This document shows, piece by piece, positions 8,518-17,800 of a stretch of 50,887 nt of DNA. The translations under genes were made by a program, and so were the position numbers. The notes beneath the pieces are model-generated. The model had not been told where the DNA came from. It made no database searches and worked only from the letters and a program-made list of their open reading frames with translations. Numbering within the stretch: position 1 is the first letter of the stretch; every line of letters starts with the position of its first letter. Source of the stretch: Sphingomonas sp. PAMC 26605 (GTDB lineage Bacteria > Pseudomonadota > Alphaproteobacteria > Sphingomonadales > Sphingomonadaceae); assembly GCF_000241485.1 (NCBI RefSeq), contig NZ_JH584243.1, forward strand, positions 213,740 through 264,626. Direction: 5' to 3'.

Positions 8518-9228
8518 TTAGCCTCTGCTCTCCAACCCATGGAACGAGAACGCTTCGATAGCCGCCATTAAGCGGTCGGGCGTTAACTTGTGGACATCGG
8601 ACGCCCATTTGGCCAACCAGATGAGCATGCCCAGGATAAGTTGCACGACGAGGCCAGTTTCGCACTGAACGATCGAACCGTCTGCCATTCCCTGCCTTAA
8701 AATATCTTCGAGCATATCCCGCAGGCGGATAGCCCACTTTGCGATATTGTCCCGATGGATCGGCTCAAGGTATGAATAGTCGCCGAAATACAGTTGGGGG
8801 CCGTTCTGGAATGAGTCGTCGATCAGAGTCCGAACGAACTGTTTGATTCGAGCCATACCGGGTCCCTCAAACGCGGCCGCATCGACAATCAACCGTTCAA
8901 AACGCGCGAGCGATCGAACGTGGCACTCGTAAACCAGCGTCTGCTTGTTTGGGAAGTAATAATAGAGCGTCGCATCCCTAAGATCGATGCTTGCTGCAAT
9001 ATCGGACATTGTTGCCAGCGCGAAACTCTTTTCGTTGATAATCTCGATCGCGGCTCGAACAATTGTCTCGCGCTTCTTCGCGGATTTGCGTCCGCGGGCA
9101 AGGGGTTTGCTGTCGAGCGATCGTGTCTCGATCGGTAATGGGGACGCTGGTTTCAATTCCGTTTGCCTCGACTGGTTTTTAGGGGGTTTTACGAGGCTGG
9201 CTGAGACACACAACCACAGGATCTGCAT
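8518..9228 (-). CDS. TetR-family transcriptional regulator
   Basis: A 236-residue TetR-family repressor. After a 45-residue polar N-terminal extension, the helix-turn-helix domain runs from about 47 to 95, with ETIVRAAIEIINEKSF, ATMSDIAASIDLRDATLYYY and FPNKQTLVYE in the standard order. The remaining helical part is the ligand-binding domain, of the type with a TetR_C-like helix bundle. The ATG at 9228 has AAGGTAG upstream. It faces the TonB receptor gene with 82 bases between starts and is the only regulator next to the catabolic operon, so it very likely represses that operon until a substrate or CoA-ester intermediate binds. The effector is unknown. Confidence 0.92.
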   Translation of the reverse strand: MQILWLCVSASLVKPPKNQSRQTELKPASPLPIETRSLDSKPLARGRKSAKKRETIVRAAIEIINEKSFALATMSDIAASIDLRDATLYYYFPNKQTLVYECHVRSLARFERLIVDAAAFEGPGMARIKQFVRTLIDDSFQNGPQLYFGDYSYLEPIHRDNIAKWAIRLRDMLEDILRQGMADGSIVQCETGLVVQLILGMLIWLAKWASDVHKLTPDRLMAAIEAFSFHGLESRG

Positions 9229-9240
9229 TTCTACCTTGAA

Positions 9241-9253
9241 CTAGAAACTCTAG
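9241..9253. promoter_or_regulatory. Candidate TetR operator in divergent promoter region
   Basis: CTAGA-AAC-TCTAG is a perfect inverted repeat with 5-base arms. It lies 13 bases upstream of the TetR start codon and 58 bases before the TonB receptor start. The position suits autoregulation plus control of the operon. The arms are short, so this is a proposal only. Confidence 0.35.
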
Positions 9254-9310
9254 CGTGTGATAGAAGGCGTGAGACCCGGCATAGGCGGGCGGAGCGGGAG
9301 AGGAACCAAC

Positions 9311-11869
9311 ATGAAGAGATTTGGGCTTTATGGGGCGTCAGTTGCGGCGTTAGTGGCGGCCATGCCAGCGACAGCACAGGTGGCCAAGTCTGGTAGCGTG
9401 TCGCCGCTAACGTCAGCGCCGCAGGCTCAAGCGAGCGTTCAAGCCGATGCGAACGATGACATCATCGTCACAGCAACCAAGCGCGAGCAAACGTTACAGA
9501 ATGTGCCGATCTCGGTTTCGGTGACGAGTGCACAGACGATCGAGCGAGCACAGATCCGCGACCTGATTGATCTTCAGTCCGTTGTCCCATCACTCAAGGT
9601 CGCGCAATTCAACGCGGTCGGCCAGACCAACTTCATCATTCGCGGCTTCGGCAATGGCAATGGCAATGTCGGCATTGAAGGGTCGGTCGGTGTCTTCATC
9701 GATGGCGTCTATCGGTCGCGCAGCGCTGCATCGCTTAACGACCTTCCCGAAATCGAGCGGATCGAAGTGCTTCGCGGGCCGCAATCCACCTTGTTTGGCA
9801 AGAACGTGTCGGCGGGGGCGATCAACATCGTCACCAAGCGCCCCCAATTTGACTTTGGAGGTCGCGTCGATCTGACTGTAGGCAACTATGGCCAAATGAT
9901 TGCTAAAGCGACCGCGACGGGCCCCCTTTCCAGTACCGTTGCCGTGCGTCTATCGGGCACCGTCAACCAGAGAGACGGTTTTTATCAAAACGTCGTCACC
10001 AGCCAGGGCGTCAATGACCGCAACCGCGGGTCGGTGCGTGCCGATGTGTTGTGGAATCCGACATCGAATTTGTCGGTACGGATCATCGGTGACTATAACG
10101 AGATTACCGAACGGTGTTGCGGTACAGTACAGTTGTTTAATGGACCGGCGACGCAATTTATCGCTGCCCCCGCGCCATTCGGACTCGGAGCCGCGGTCAG
10201 CAACCCAGCGACAAAGTTCGATCGCAATATCGCACTCAACCAGACTCCGACCAATCGCATCATCGGAAAAGGCGTTTCCGGACAGATTGACTATGACGCG
10301 GGTTTCGCAAAGTTCACGTCGATAACGGCATACCGTGATCAGCTGGATAGCGGCGCCCAGGATGTCGATTTCACCGGCGCGGATCTGTCGAACCGTGTTG
10401 ACCGCACGCGCATTAAGACCTTCACACAGGAGTTTCGCGTTGCGTCCGCGGGTAAGGGACCGTTTAGTTGGCTTATTGGCGGCTTTTATGATCACGAAAA
10501 CCTCGACACGCGGAGCACGATAAACTTCGGCAATCAGATTCGGGCGTACGCAGATGGTTTGAGCGGCCAAGTACCCGCTGCTTTAATTGGCGCGCTGCCA
10601 GCTCCGCTGCGTCCGGCGCTAACCGGCCGCTCGAACATTTACGCGTTGGAGTTTCTGCAGAGCCTCGTGACGCCGTCGATCGTACCTGGAAGGACTTATT
10701 TTCAAGCGGGCCAGGCGGTAACCGCGCCGTACACGCTGAATCAGGATTCGTTTTCAATTTTCGGGCAAGCAGACTTTAAGGTCACCGATCACCTGACTGT
10801 CACGGGCGGTGTCGCCTATCTAAACGACCGAAAGGCCTCCACCTCAAACGTCGTGTTGACTGACGCGTTTTCGCTTCTAAATTTGCAGAACGTACCCCAG
10901 TTTTCGGCTCTTGGCCTGCCGGGTAACCTTTATGGAGCGCTCGGGACGCTGCAGTTTTTCTATGGCAACGCGGCAAATCACGGCCCGGTCAACTATCCTA
11001 ATGCTAACGAGTCCGGCATTCTGAAGGGTGACAAAGTTACCTATCTCGCGCGCGCGGCCTATGACTTCGGCCCGGTTAATGCCTATGTCAGCTATTCGAC
11101 CGGCTGGAAGGCGGGAGCATACAATCTTTCGACAGACGCCCGTCCGCCAGACGCAAACGGCATCGGGCGTACCGCTGACCCTGAAAACGTGACGCTCTAT
11201 GAAGCTGGCCTTAAAGCGGCCTTCCACGGCGGCTTCTTTAACCTCGCGGTATTTAAGCAGGACATCAAGGGTTTCCAGTCGAACGCCTATACGGGCACGG
11301 GCTATAGCCTTGTGAACGCAGGCAAGGAATCGGTTCGCGGATTCGAAGCTGACGCATCTTATCGGCCGATCTCCTGGTTCACGGTCACAGGAAGCGTCAC
11401 CTATCTTGATCCCAAGTACGATTCGTTCCTGCGCGCGCCATGCGTAAACTATGACACCACGCGCTGCCCACTGAACCCGACGACTGGCCAGCGCCCGGCG
11501 TTCAGGGACCTTTCTGGCGATCGACCCGCGGGCATCTCGAAGTGGAGCTTCTCAACGTCGGCAACCCTTTCGCACAGCATCACGACGGACATTAGCGCGT
11601 TCCTACGCGGCGAATATGATTATGCGAGCAAGGTACAGCTTACAGAAACAACCCCGCCGGATCTGTCTACCTATGGTCTCAACAACGTTAATGCGAGCCT
11701 TGGTCTCACAAGCGCGACGGCGAAGGTGGACATGCTGTTCTGGGTGCGAAATTTGACCCAAAACAATACGCTAGTCGGGTCATTCCCGACCGTTGCACAG
11801 GACGGCAGCTATACCGGTTATGTGAACGATCCGCGCACTTACGGTGTAACGCTGACCAAGCGCTTCTAA
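9311..11869 (+). CDS. TonB-dependent outer-membrane receptor
   Basis: 852 residues from the ATG at 9311, preceded by GAGAGGAACC. The frame is open to 9257, but the earlier start would spoil the signal peptide. A signal peptide (MKRFGLYGASVAALVAAMPA then TAQ) is followed by the TonB box DDIIVTATKR, then the plug domain with VPSLKVAQFNAVGQTNFIIR, VGVFIDGVYRSR and IERIEVLRGPQSTLFGKN. A 22-strand-type barrel follows, ending in GVTLTKRF with the terminal aromatic residue. It is the first gene of the operon and would import the growth substrate across the outer membrane, energised by TonB/ExbBD. Sphingomonads typically place such receptors at the head of aromatic, terpenoid or ketone pathways. The substrate is not deducible. 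Confidence 0.95.
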   Translation: MKRFGLYGASVAALVAAMPATAQVAKSGSVSPLTSAPQAQASVQADANDDIIVTATKREQTLQNVPISVSVTSAQTIERAQIRDLIDLQSVVPSLKVAQFNAVGQTNFIIRGFGNGNGNVGIEGSVGVFIDGVYRSRSAASLNDLPEIERIEVLRGPQSTLFGKNVSAGAINIVTKRPQFDFGGRVDLTVGNYGQMIAKATATGPLSSTVAVRLSGTVNQRDGFYQNVVTSQGVNDRNRGSVRADVLWNPTSNLSVRIIGDYNEITERCCGTVQLFNGPATQFIAAPAPFGLGAAVSNPATKFDRNIALNQTPTNRIIGKGVSGQIDYDAGFAKFTSITAYRDQLDSGAQDVDFTGADLSNRVDRTRIKTFTQEFRVASAGKGPFSWLIGGFYDHENLDTRSTINFGNQIRAYADGLSGQVPAALIGALPAPLRPALTGRSNIYALEFLQSLVTPSIVPGRTYFQAGQAVTAPYTLNQDSFSIFGQADFKVTDHLTVTGGVAYLNDRKASTSNVVLTDAFSLLNLQNVPQFSALGLPGNLYGALGTLQFFYGNAANHGPVNYPNANESGILKGDKVTYLARAAYDFGPVNAYVSYSTGWKAGAYNLSTDARPPDANGIGRTADPENVTLYEAGLKAAFHGGFFNLAVFKQDIKGFQSNAYTGTGYSLVNAGKESVRGFEADASYRPISWFTVTGSVTYLDPKYDSFLRAPCVNYDTTRCPLNPTTGQRPAFRDLSGDRPAGISKWSFSTSATLSHSITTDISAFLRGEYDYASKVQLTETTPPDLSTYGLNNVNASLGLTSATAKVDMLFWVRNLTQNNTLVGSFPTVAQDGSYTGYVNDPRTYGVTLTKRF

Positions 11870-11877
11870 GGAAAAAC

Positions 11878-13698
11878 ATGGCTTATAATGAGGTTAACAA
11901 AGCTCCGGCGCTTGATATCGAGGGACTAAAGGAGCGGTACAGGATTGAGCGCGATCGTCGCATCGCGACCAGTCCAGCGGAACGTCGGTACCGCGACCCA
12001 GCCGTGGGGGTCGGCCGGATGCTGGATGACCCCTATGGGTCTGCACCACCGCGTGCGCCGGTGTCGGAAGACGTTGACGTGTTCGTGGTGGGCGGCGGAT
12101 TCGGGGGGTTGATGACCGCCGCCCGCCTGGGCGAAGCCGGTGTGAGTGACATCCGCATTGCAGAAGCCGGCAGCGATTTCGGTGGGACGTGGTATTGGAA
12201 CCGCTATCCAGGTGCTGCCTGCGACATTGAGTCGTACATCTATTTCCCGCTGCTTGAAGAGACCGGCTATATGCCGGTCGAGCGCTACTCCAAGGCGCCC
12301 GAGATCCGCGAGCATTGTGTGCGGATTGCGCAGAAGTTCGATCTGTATTCCAAGGCGCTTTTTTCGACACAGGTGACATCGCTGGATTGGGACGGCAGAG
12401 CGGCCCGGTGGACCATCGTCACTGACCGCGGCGACAAGGTCCGGGCACGCTTCGTCGTACTGACGACCGGCCCGCTAAATCGGCCAAAGCTACCGGATAT
12501 TCCCGGCATCGAAACTTTTTCGGGGCATAGTTTTCATACCAGTCGATGGGACTATGGGTATACCGGCGGGAGCGCAACGGAGCCACTCGAAAAGCTCGTC
12601 GGCAAGCGCGTTGGAATCATCGGTACGGGTGCGACTGCTATCCAGTGCGTTCCGCCGCTGGCCCGTTCTGCTGGGCATCTTTATATTTTCCAGCGCACTC
12701 CATCGTCGGTCGATGCACGAGACAATGCGCCGACAGACCCCAACTGGGCAGAAGGCCTCAAGCCCGGCTGGCAGCGCGAGCGCATGGAAAACTTCACAGC
12801 GCAGTTCACGGCCCAGCTCCCGCCTGACGACCAAGTTCGCGACGGCTGGACCGTACTCGCGCGCGCAGTGCGGGAGAAGCTAGGCAACAATACCGACGGC
12901 CTCGATCCTGGCACGCTTTTGGAGCAGGCGGACTTCGAGAAGATGGCACAGATCCGTGACAGGATCGATGCGATCGTGACCGATCCTGCGACCGCGGATG
13001 CGCTGAAGCCGTGGTTCAGCCTCTATTGCAAACGGCCATGCTTCCACGATGAATATCTCCAAGTGTTCAACCGCGAAAACGTGACGCTGGTCGATACAAA
13101 CGGGCGCGGGGTCGAGCGAGTAACGCCGAGCGGTCTGGTGGTCGCAGGTCGCGAATATCCGCTCGATTGCCTGATTTATGCGACTGGCTTCGAGGTCGCG
13201 GGCAGTTATGCAAAGCGATCGGGCATGGAAATCCGCGGCGTCGGCGGCCTGTCACTGACAGACAAATGGGCCGAGGGACTGTCAACGCTGCACGGCATGC
13301 ATACGCGCGGCTTTCCCAACTGCTTCATCATTAGTCAGGCGCAGGCCGGGATGTCACCGAACTTCCCGCATATGCTGAGCGAACAGACCCTGCATCTGGC
13401 GCACATCGTCGAGGAATGCATCAAGCGAAAGGTGTCGACGGTCGAGCCAACCGCAGAGGCGGAAGAGGACTGGGTCGAGACAATTGTTCAGCTTGGCAAA
13501 TCGCGGCGCAAGTTTATCGAGGCCTGTACGCCGGGCTATTACAACAATGAGGGACGTGCCTCGGATACCGCTGCACGAAGCGCCGTGTTCGGTGCTGGTC
13601 CGGTAGTTTTCGTCAATCTGTTGCGCGAATGGCGCGAACAAGGGGATCTGGCCGGTATGGAACTTGATGGCGATCACGCACGGAGTCAGTCGGCATGA
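11878..13698 (+). CDS. Baeyer-Villiger-type flavin monooxygenase
   Basis: 606 residues, starting eight bases after the TonB receptor stop with AAGGA before the ATG. The FAD Rossmann motif VGGGFGG (71-77) is followed by GGTWYWNRYPGAACD (102-116). The Baeyer-Villiger fingerprint FSGHSFHTSRWD (214-225) fits F-x-G-x3-H-x3-W-(P/D). The second, NADPH-binding Rossmann motif is GIIGTGATA (246-254). These are hallmarks of class B NAD(P)H-dependent monooxygenases that convert ketones to esters or lactones. The extended N-terminal part is like that of longer members acting on cyclic or aryl ketones. It overlaps the following SDR gene by four bases. The ketone could be generated by that SDR. Confidence 0.93.
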   Translation: MAYNEVNKAPALDIEGLKERYRIERDRRIATSPAERRYRDPAVGVGRMLDDPYGSAPPRAPVSEDVDVFVVGGGFGGLMTAARLGEAGVSDIRIAEAGSDFGGTWYWNRYPGAACDIESYIYFPLLEETGYMPVERYSKAPEIREHCVRIAQKFDLYSKALFSTQVTSLDWDGRAARWTIVTDRGDKVRARFVVLTTGPLNRPKLPDIPGIETFSGHSFHTSRWDYGYTGGSATEPLEKLVGKRVGIIGTGATAIQCVPPLARSAGHLYIFQRTPSSVDARDNAPTDPNWAEGLKPGWQRERMENFTAQFTAQLPPDDQVRDGWTVLARAVREKLGNNTDGLDPGTLLEQADFEKMAQIRDRIDAIVTDPATADALKPWFSLYCKRPCFHDEYLQVFNRENVTLVDTNGRGVERVTPSGLVVAGREYPLDCLIYATGFEVAGSYAKRSGMEIRGVGGLSLTDKWAEGLSTLHGMHTRGFPNCFIISQAQAGMSPNFPHMLSEQTLHLAHIVEECIKRKVSTVEPTAEAEEDWVETIVQLGKSRRKFIEACTPGYYNNEGRASDTAARSAVFGAGPVVFVNLLREWREQGDLAGMELDGDHARSQSA

Positions 13699-14492
13699 GC
13701 GCCGCTGCCGGGCGTAAGTCTATCTTCATCACCGGCGCGGCGTCCGGAATGGGGCGTGAGACGGCGCTATTGTTCGCGGAAAAAGGGTGGTTCGTTGGTA
13801 GCTATGACGTAAACCGCGGCGGGCTAGACTCGTTGCGCGCCGAGATCGGTGATGCGAACGGGCTGTTCGAGCTGCTGGATGTCACAGACGCCTCTGCATG
13901 GTCCTCTGCGATTGATATGTTTGCGATTGCGACTGGAGGCTCGCTCGATCTGTTGTTTAATAACGCCGGCATCGGTGCCGGCGGGCTGCTCGACGAACAG
14001 TCGTGGGACGACGTGATGCGCATCGTCAATATCAACTTTATTGGCGTAATGCTCGGCGTGCGCGCGGGCGTGCCGCTCCTCAAGAACACTCCGGGATCGC
14101 TTTGTTTGACCACCTCTTCATCGTCGGCAATCTTCGGGACGGCCGGCATCCCGGTCTATTCGGCGACCAAGCATGCCGTGCGGGGTTTAACCGAGGCGCT
14201 GTCGATCGAGCTAAAGCGCTACGGCGTGCGCGCAGCTGACCTTCTTCCCGGGCTGATCGACACGCCCCTACTGTCGGACGGGCTGCGTCAGATGGCACCT
14301 GCGGAAGGAATGTGGCGGCTGGTCACTCCGCGCGAGGTCGCCGTGACCGTTTGGGAGGCCTACAGAGCCGACCGGGTCCATTGGTATATCCCGGAAGAAT
14401 TGCGCGATTTCCATCTCCAGGTCGTGGCCGAGCCTGAGCTTGTGCGCGAAGAGCGAACTGCACTGCTCGCGGCGATGACTGCCGCGGGCTGA
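13695..14492 (+). CDS. Short-chain dehydrogenase/reductase
   Basis: 265 residues, start ATGA overlapping the monooxygenase stop. The cofactor motif TGAASGMG lies at 13-20, NNAG at 89-92, a serine cluster at 141-144, and the catalytic YSATK at 155-159. This is a complete classical SDR. SDYD-type acidic residues after the second strand (GSYDVN, 35-40) suggest NAD(H) preference. Its coupling to the Baeyer-Villiger gene suggests oxidation of an alcohol to the ketone substrate, or oxidation of the alcohol released after ester hydrolysis. No esterase gene is present in the operon. Confidence 0.93.
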   Translation: MSAAAGRKSIFITGAASGMGRETALLFAEKGWFVGSYDVNRGGLDSLRAEIGDANGLFELLDVTDASAWSSAIDMFAIATGGSLDLLFNNAGIGAGGLLDEQSWDDVMRIVNINFIGVMLGVRAGVPLLKNTPGSLCLTTSSSSAIFGTAGIPVYSATKHAVRGLTEALSIELKRYGVRAADLLPGLIDTPLLSDGLRQMAPAEGMWRLVTPREVAVTVWEAYRADRVHWYIPEELRDFHLQVVAEPELVREERTALLAAMTAAG

Positions 14493-14513
14493 TTCATTGA
14501 AATAAGGACCATC

Positions 14514-15977
14514 ATGTCAATACTTGAGACGCCAGCTATGAGTACCTCGGCTAGCATGCATGATGCAGAGGCGATCAGTTCACTCGAGGCGGCCTTCGTC
14601 ATGCAACGTGCGGCATTCGCCAAGGACCGGAGACCTTCTATCGGCGTGCGCCAGGAGCGGTTGGGCGCGCTGATTGGGATGATGCTGGCCAATCGCGAAC
14701 GCATCTCGGCGGCAGTTGCGCAGGATTTCGGCGCGCATCCGGTGCCTGCATCCGATCTGATCGAAGTTCTCGGCGTCGTCGGTCGCGCACAGCATGTGCT
14801 GGAACATCTCGAAGACTGGATGGTACCAAGCCCGAGGCATACCGACACAGCGATGCTGGGCACGGCAACGGCGCAAATCGAATATCAGCCCAAGGGCGTC
14901 GTCGGCAATATCGTACCTTGGAATTTCCCGTTCGACCTATCGGTCGGTCCAATGGTGGACATGCTGGCTGCCGGCAATCGCGTGATCGTCAAGCCATCGG
15001 AATACACACCGGCGTGCGCGGACCTGCTTGCGGAAATGGTAGCTGCGACGTTTGATCCGGACCTGGTTACGGTCGCTGTCGGCGGACTCGAACTCGCTCG
15101 AGCATTCTCCTCGATTCCGTGGGACCATTTGCTGTACACTGGGAGTCCCGCGGTTGGTCGACAGGTGATGCAGGCAGCGGCCGCCAATCTGACGCCCGTC
15201 ACGCTTGAACTGGGTGGCAAATGCCCCGCTATTCTAACGCCGGGTTCGGTGACCGAGGCGAACGTGGAGTCCGTGATCGGAACCAAGCTCATTAAGAGCG
15301 GGCAGATGTGTGTATCCGTCGACTACGCACTGGTACCACGGGAAGACCTCGAGACCTTTGTCACACACGCCGCGAGCTTCATGGCAAGGGCTGCGCCGAA
15401 CTATTCGCGCGGGGAGGAGTGCACCGGAATGATTTCGCCGCGGCACCTGCAGCGGATCGAGGACATGCTCGAGGAGGCACAAGCCGCTCAGTGTCGCATC
15501 GTGACGCTGGAGGAAGACGGTCAGATCGACTTCAAGACGCGGCGTATGCCGATGTCGTTGGCGATCGATCCCTCGCAAGACTTACGGATTATGCAGGAGG
15601 AAATATTCGGTCCGATCCTGCCGGTTGTACCATATGATAACCTCGACATGGCGCTCGATGCAATCAACGCCGGCGAGCGGCCGCTCGGACTGTACGTATT
15701 CGGCAACGACCTTGCGCTTACAAACCATGTGCTTGCATCGACGCATTCAGGTGGCGCCGCGGTCAACACCTGCGCAATCCAAAGCGCGCTCCCATCGATG
15801 GGGTTTGGCGGCTCCGGGATGAGCGGCATGGGGCGTCATCACGGCATCGAAGGGTTCCGTGAGTTCTCCAACCCGCGCGGCGTGGTTGTACGCGGCGAGG
15901 GGGATCTTATCGATGTCTTCTACGCACCGTATGCGAAGGCGGCTGGATTGGTACAGGCCGTGCTCGCCGGTTCGTGA
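14514..15977 (+). CDS. Aldehyde dehydrogenase, coniferyl-aldehyde type
   Basis: 487 residues, starting 21 bases after the SDR stop with AAGGACC upstream. A second ATG nine codons in is possible. It has the full aldehyde dehydrogenase set: PWNFPFDLSVGPMVDMLAAG (135-154), KPSE (160-163), catalytic Glu232 in LELGGKCP, and nucleophile Cys266 in SGQMCVSVDY. The end, with MGFGGSGMSGMGRHHG and NPRG, is typical of the coniferyl-aldehyde dehydrogenase (CalB-like) subfamily, whose members also act on other aldehydes. In this context it probably oxidises an aldehyde product to the acid that the downstream ligase activates. Confidence 0.92.
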   Translation: MSILETPAMSTSASMHDAEAISSLEAAFVMQRAAFAKDRRPSIGVRQERLGALIGMMLANRERISAAVAQDFGAHPVPASDLIEVLGVVGRAQHVLEHLEDWMVPSPRHTDTAMLGTATAQIEYQPKGVVGNIVPWNFPFDLSVGPMVDMLAAGNRVIVKPSEYTPACADLLAEMVAATFDPDLVTVAVGGLELARAFSSIPWDHLLYTGSPAVGRQVMQAAAANLTPVTLELGGKCPAILTPGSVTEANVESVIGTKLIKSGQMCVSVDYALVPREDLETFVTHAASFMARAAPNYSRGEECTGMISPRHLQRIEDMLEEAQAAQCRIVTLEEDGQIDFKTRRMPMSLAIDPSQDLRIMQEEIFGPILPVVPYDNLDMALDAINAGERPLGLYVFGNDLALTNHVLASTHSGGAAVNTCAIQSALPSMGFGGSGMSGMGRHHGIEGFREFSNPRGVVVRGEGDLIDVFYAPYAKAAGLVQAVLAGS

Positions 15978-15986
15978 GGTGAGCGC

Positions 15987-16376
15987 ATGCACGCTGATCA
16001 TTTTGATATTACGATCGACGCAGGGCGAAGTCTGTTGCCTGTGACGATGCGCGGCCAACGGACGACCGAAACGGTTGATCGCTACGAGCAGACGGTTGGC
16101 GTCGCGGTAGCGAGGCTGTTGTCCGCTGGCTGCCGTTGCGGCAACCTTTTTGTACTAGCGGACGTGCGTGAGCTGAACGCGCAATCGCAGAATGTCATCG
16201 CCGATTTTAAAACCCGCATGCACTACGAGGGACTGCTTCCGCGCCGCCCTTTAACGCAGCTCTCAAGCACGTCTTTTAATCGACAGCTGCAACGTATCGC
16301 TATCCCTAATCAGCGCCTTTTTGTCGACGAGTCCGACGCCATAAGCTGGCCCCTGAGCGAAGAGGCCGAAACATGA
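15987..16376 (+). CDS. STAS-like small protein inside the catabolic operon
   Basis: 129 residues, nine bases after the dehydrogenase stop and overlapping the transporter gene by four bases. TGAGGTGAG serves as ribosome site. It aligns nearly without gaps to the protein at 6993-7391: HFDITIDAGRSLLPVTMRG, VDRYEQTV, FVLADVRELNAQS, then RLFVDESDAISWPLSEE. The fold suggested is STAS/SpoIIAA-like. No catalytic residues are apparent. Placed between an enzyme and a carrier, it might bind a hydrophobic intermediate or regulate transport. That is inference; I know no described role for this family in catabolism. Confidence 0.8.
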   Translation: MHADHFDITIDAGRSLLPVTMRGQRTTETVDRYEQTVGVAVARLLSAGCRCGNLFVLADVRELNAQSQNVIADFKTRMHYEGLLPRRPLTQLSSTSFNRQLQRIAIPNQRLFVDESDAISWPLSEEAET

Positions 16377-17800
16377 CCCCTGCCATTGAGCCTTCCGTTC
16401 GCGGGCTGGGAAGAGCTGCGTGGTTCTGGGCATTGTTTCAGGGCGGCCGGGACCCTTACATCATTCTTGTCACCATCTACGTCTTCGTGCCGTACGTTGT
16501 AACGTTCGTGATCGCCGATCCAGTGCATGGTCAGGCGCTGGTCGCAGGCGGCGCTAAATATGCTGGCTGGATAGTCGCGCTGACGGCACCACTCCTTGGC
16601 GCGGTGATTGACCGGATGGGGCCACGTAAGCCTTGGCTTGGCGCAACAGTCGCATTGATGGTCCCGCTGATGGCAGCGCTATGGTGGGCCCTGCCCGGGG
16701 GTGCAGGACTCGGCGTCAGCGCAATTATCGCGGCGCTAGCGGCACTATCTGTGTTGTTTGCTTATACCGAGACGCTCCATAACGCGCTGTTATTGCCGGC
16801 AGCGGGAATGGGGAGGGCCGGCGCTGCTTCCGGTATGGCATTGGCGTTAGGCAACTTCGTGTCAGTTGCCATGCTCGCATTCGTTTTATGGGGATTCGCG
16901 CTGCCTGGTAAGGTGACCTGGGGTTTCGTGCCAACAGCACCATTGTTCGGTCTCGACGTCGCCAGCCACCAACCGGACCGGATTGTGCCTGTGTTGGCCG
17001 CAATTGCCCTGGCCTTGGGCACGCTTCCGCTTCTCTTCTTCGTGCCAGACGTCGAGAGAACCGGCGTTCGCATCGGTGCAGCAATCCGGCTCGCGATTGC
17101 CGACCTAAAGGCGCTTGTGATCGAAGCGCGGGGGCACCGCGACGCGCTCGTTTATCTTGGTGCCAGGATGCTCTTCACCGACGGGCTAACCGGAATTCTG
17201 ATTTTTACAGGCGTCTACGCAGCCGGCACTATGGGCTGGCAGACGCTCGAGCTGCTCGCCTACGGCATGATCCTTTGCGTGTTCGCAGTCGGCGGAGGTC
17301 TGCTTGCCGGGTGGCTCGACCAACGCATCGGCCCTAAGCGCGCCTTGACGCTGGAGATTTGTGGCGTGGTAGCATCGCAGCTTCTTTCGCTGGGCAACAC
17401 CAAGGCGCTTCTGTTTTATCAGCCGTTCGATATCGCAGCGCACGCTCCTGTCTGGAGCGGCCCGATGTTTCGTACGGCGCCCGAACTTGGCCTGCTCGCG
17501 TGCGGCATGCTGGGGGCGGTAACTGTGACGGCTGCCTACGCTTCGAGCCGAACAATGCTTACGCGCGTCGTGCCCGCCCATAAGGTCGGCATCTTTTTCG
17601 GATTATTTGTCATCGCAGGGACCGCGACGATGTGGCTGGGGCCGCTGCTTGTTCAGCTCGCTACTGCGGCAACAGGATCGCAGCGGGCCGGGCTGCTGCC
17701 AATCTCAGGTTTGCTTGTCGCCGGATTGATCGTTTTGCAGTTGGTGCGTGGTGGCTACCGTGTGCATGCGCCTCAGATCTTCGAGGGTAGGACAGCATGA
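16373..17800 (+). CDS. MFS transporter (UMF1/Atg22-like)
   Basis: 475 residues with about 12 hydrophobic segments. The N-terminal part (GRDPYIILVTIYVFVPYV, then YAGWIVALTAPLLGAVIDRM and GPRKPWLG) carries the loop 2-3 motif D-R-x-G-x-R-K of major facilitator proteins and resembles the UMF1/Atg22-like subgroup. The start overlaps the preceding gene (ATGA) and the stop overlaps the ligase gene, so it is a true operon member. It is expected in the inner membrane, moving the substrate or a product after TonB-dependent entry into the periplasm. Direction and substrate are unknown. Confidence 0.88.
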   Translation: MTPAIEPSVRGLGRAAWFWALFQGGRDPYIILVTIYVFVPYVVTFVIADPVHGQALVAGGAKYAGWIVALTAPLLGAVIDRMGPRKPWLGATVALMVPLMAALWWALPGGAGLGVSAIIAALAALSVLFAYTETLHNALLLPAAGMGRAGAASGMALALGNFVSVAMLAFVLWGFALPGKVTWGFVPTAPLFGLDVASHQPDRIVPVLAAIALALGTLPLLFFVPDVERTGVRIGAAIRLAIADLKALVIEARGHRDALVYLGARMLFTDGLTGILIFTGVYAAGTMGWQTLELLAYGMILCVFAVGGGLLAGWLDQRIGPKRALTLEICGVVASQLLSLGNTKALLFYQPFDIAAHAPVWSGPMFRTAPELGLLACGMLGAVTVTAAYASSRTMLTRVVPAHKVGIFFGLFVIAGTATMWLGPLLVQLATAATGSQRAGLLPISGLLVAGLIVLQLVRGGYRVHAPQIFEGRTA

